From positions 1 through 5,790 of the forward strand of contig JABSQL010000420.1 in the NCBI GenBank assembly GCA_013215865.1: a stretch of 5,790 nucleotides of DNA. Reading direction: 5' to 3'. Of the stretch, positions 5,520-5,790 are shown piece by piece (position 1 is the stretch's first letter; each line of letters starts with the position of its first letter). A program made the position numbers and the translations under genes. The DNA is from Candidatus Margulisiibacteriota bacterium. GTDB lineage: Bacteria; Margulisbacteria; Marinamargulisbacteria; DT-59. Under the pieces are notes generated by a model. It was not told the DNA's origin, did not search any database, and worked only from the letters and a program-made list of their open reading frames with translations.

Positions 5520-5790
5520 TTATTGTTCACGTTTGAGTAAGCAATAGCGCCCTTTCTCACGAACTTTAACAATTATAAAAGGATTCGAGTGCAAATCTTC
5601 TGGGTTAAAATCGAAATGATGAAATACAGGAGGCTTGTATTCTTCAAATTTTGTCAGCATGGTGCAATTTTTACTTCTCTCCTGTAATAGTATTGACTCT
5701 AGACTATTAGAAAACGAGTCTTTTAGCATTGACTTTTCTAGCAGCTTGTCTATTCCCTCAAGAAGTCTTTTGCAAAGGGCAGGGATGTCC
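5520..5790 (-). CDS. Hypothetical protein, C-terminal fragment
   Basis: The frame is open from the right edge to a TAA at 5520-5522, giving the last 89 residues of a protein whose start lies outside the window. An ATG at 5729 exists, but the frame continues upstream of it (DIPALCKRLLEGIDKLLEKS), so it need not be the start. The visible part begins with an amphipathic, Leu- and Lys-rich helical stretch. Later comes a segment with YKPPVFHHFDFNPEDLH, and the protein ends in a short beta-like, basic segment (FIIVKVREKGRYCLLKREQ). I recognise no family. It may be co-transcribed with the methyltransferase gene 47 nt downstream, although a possible promoter lies between them. Confidence 0.55.
   Translation of the reverse strand, partial: DIPALCKRLLEGIDKLLEKSMLKDSFSNSLESILLQERSKNCTMLTKFEEYKPPVFHHFDFNPEDLHSNPFIIVKVREKGRYCLLKREQ

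Overview
The window looks like a chromosomal segment of a diderm (Gram-negative type) bacterium with an AT-leaning genome. The diderm call rests on two outer-membrane proteins: a TolC-family efflux channel and an N-terminal fragment of a PorV/PorQ (UPF0164-like) beta-barrel. The PorV-like family, together with the gmk-rpoZ-coaBC order, suggests a non-proteobacterial lineage (for example the Margulisbacteria/Elusimicrobiota/Omnitrophota range). That placement is inference; nothing in the window fixes the phylum.

All genes I can support lie on the minus strand, so the reading order runs from high to low coordinates. At the right edge (5520-5790) is the C-terminal end of an unrecognised protein. 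Next comes a class I SAM-dependent methyltransferase (4723-5472) with a possible promoter so close that its mRNA may be nearly leaderless. Then comes a small membrane-anchored or exported heavy-metal-binding (HMA) protein (4267-4656), with a consensus-like -10 box, a strong ribosome binding site and repeated GAATGT elements in front of it.

A histidine tRNA (4137-4213, anticodon GTG, encoded CCA, G at -1) follows and sits only 6 nt from the start of gmk. From there runs a tight housekeeping cluster: gmk (guanylate kinase), rpoZ (RNA polymerase omega) and coaBC (bifunctional coenzyme A biosynthesis enzyme). coaBC overlaps the start of a tolC-like gene by ATGA. After an 85-nt gap comes the PorV-like gene, which runs off the left edge.

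gmk, rpoZ and coaBC commonly sit together in bacteria. Their coupling here to an outer-membrane efflux channel, and the direct tRNA-His/gmk junction, are the less ordinary points. I see no CRISPR array, insertion sequence, phage gene, toxin-antitoxin pair or defence system. No stretch over 300 bases lacks a gene, and I found no convincing intrinsic terminator. The region is mostly ordinary core genome with a few regulatory and architectural curiosities.
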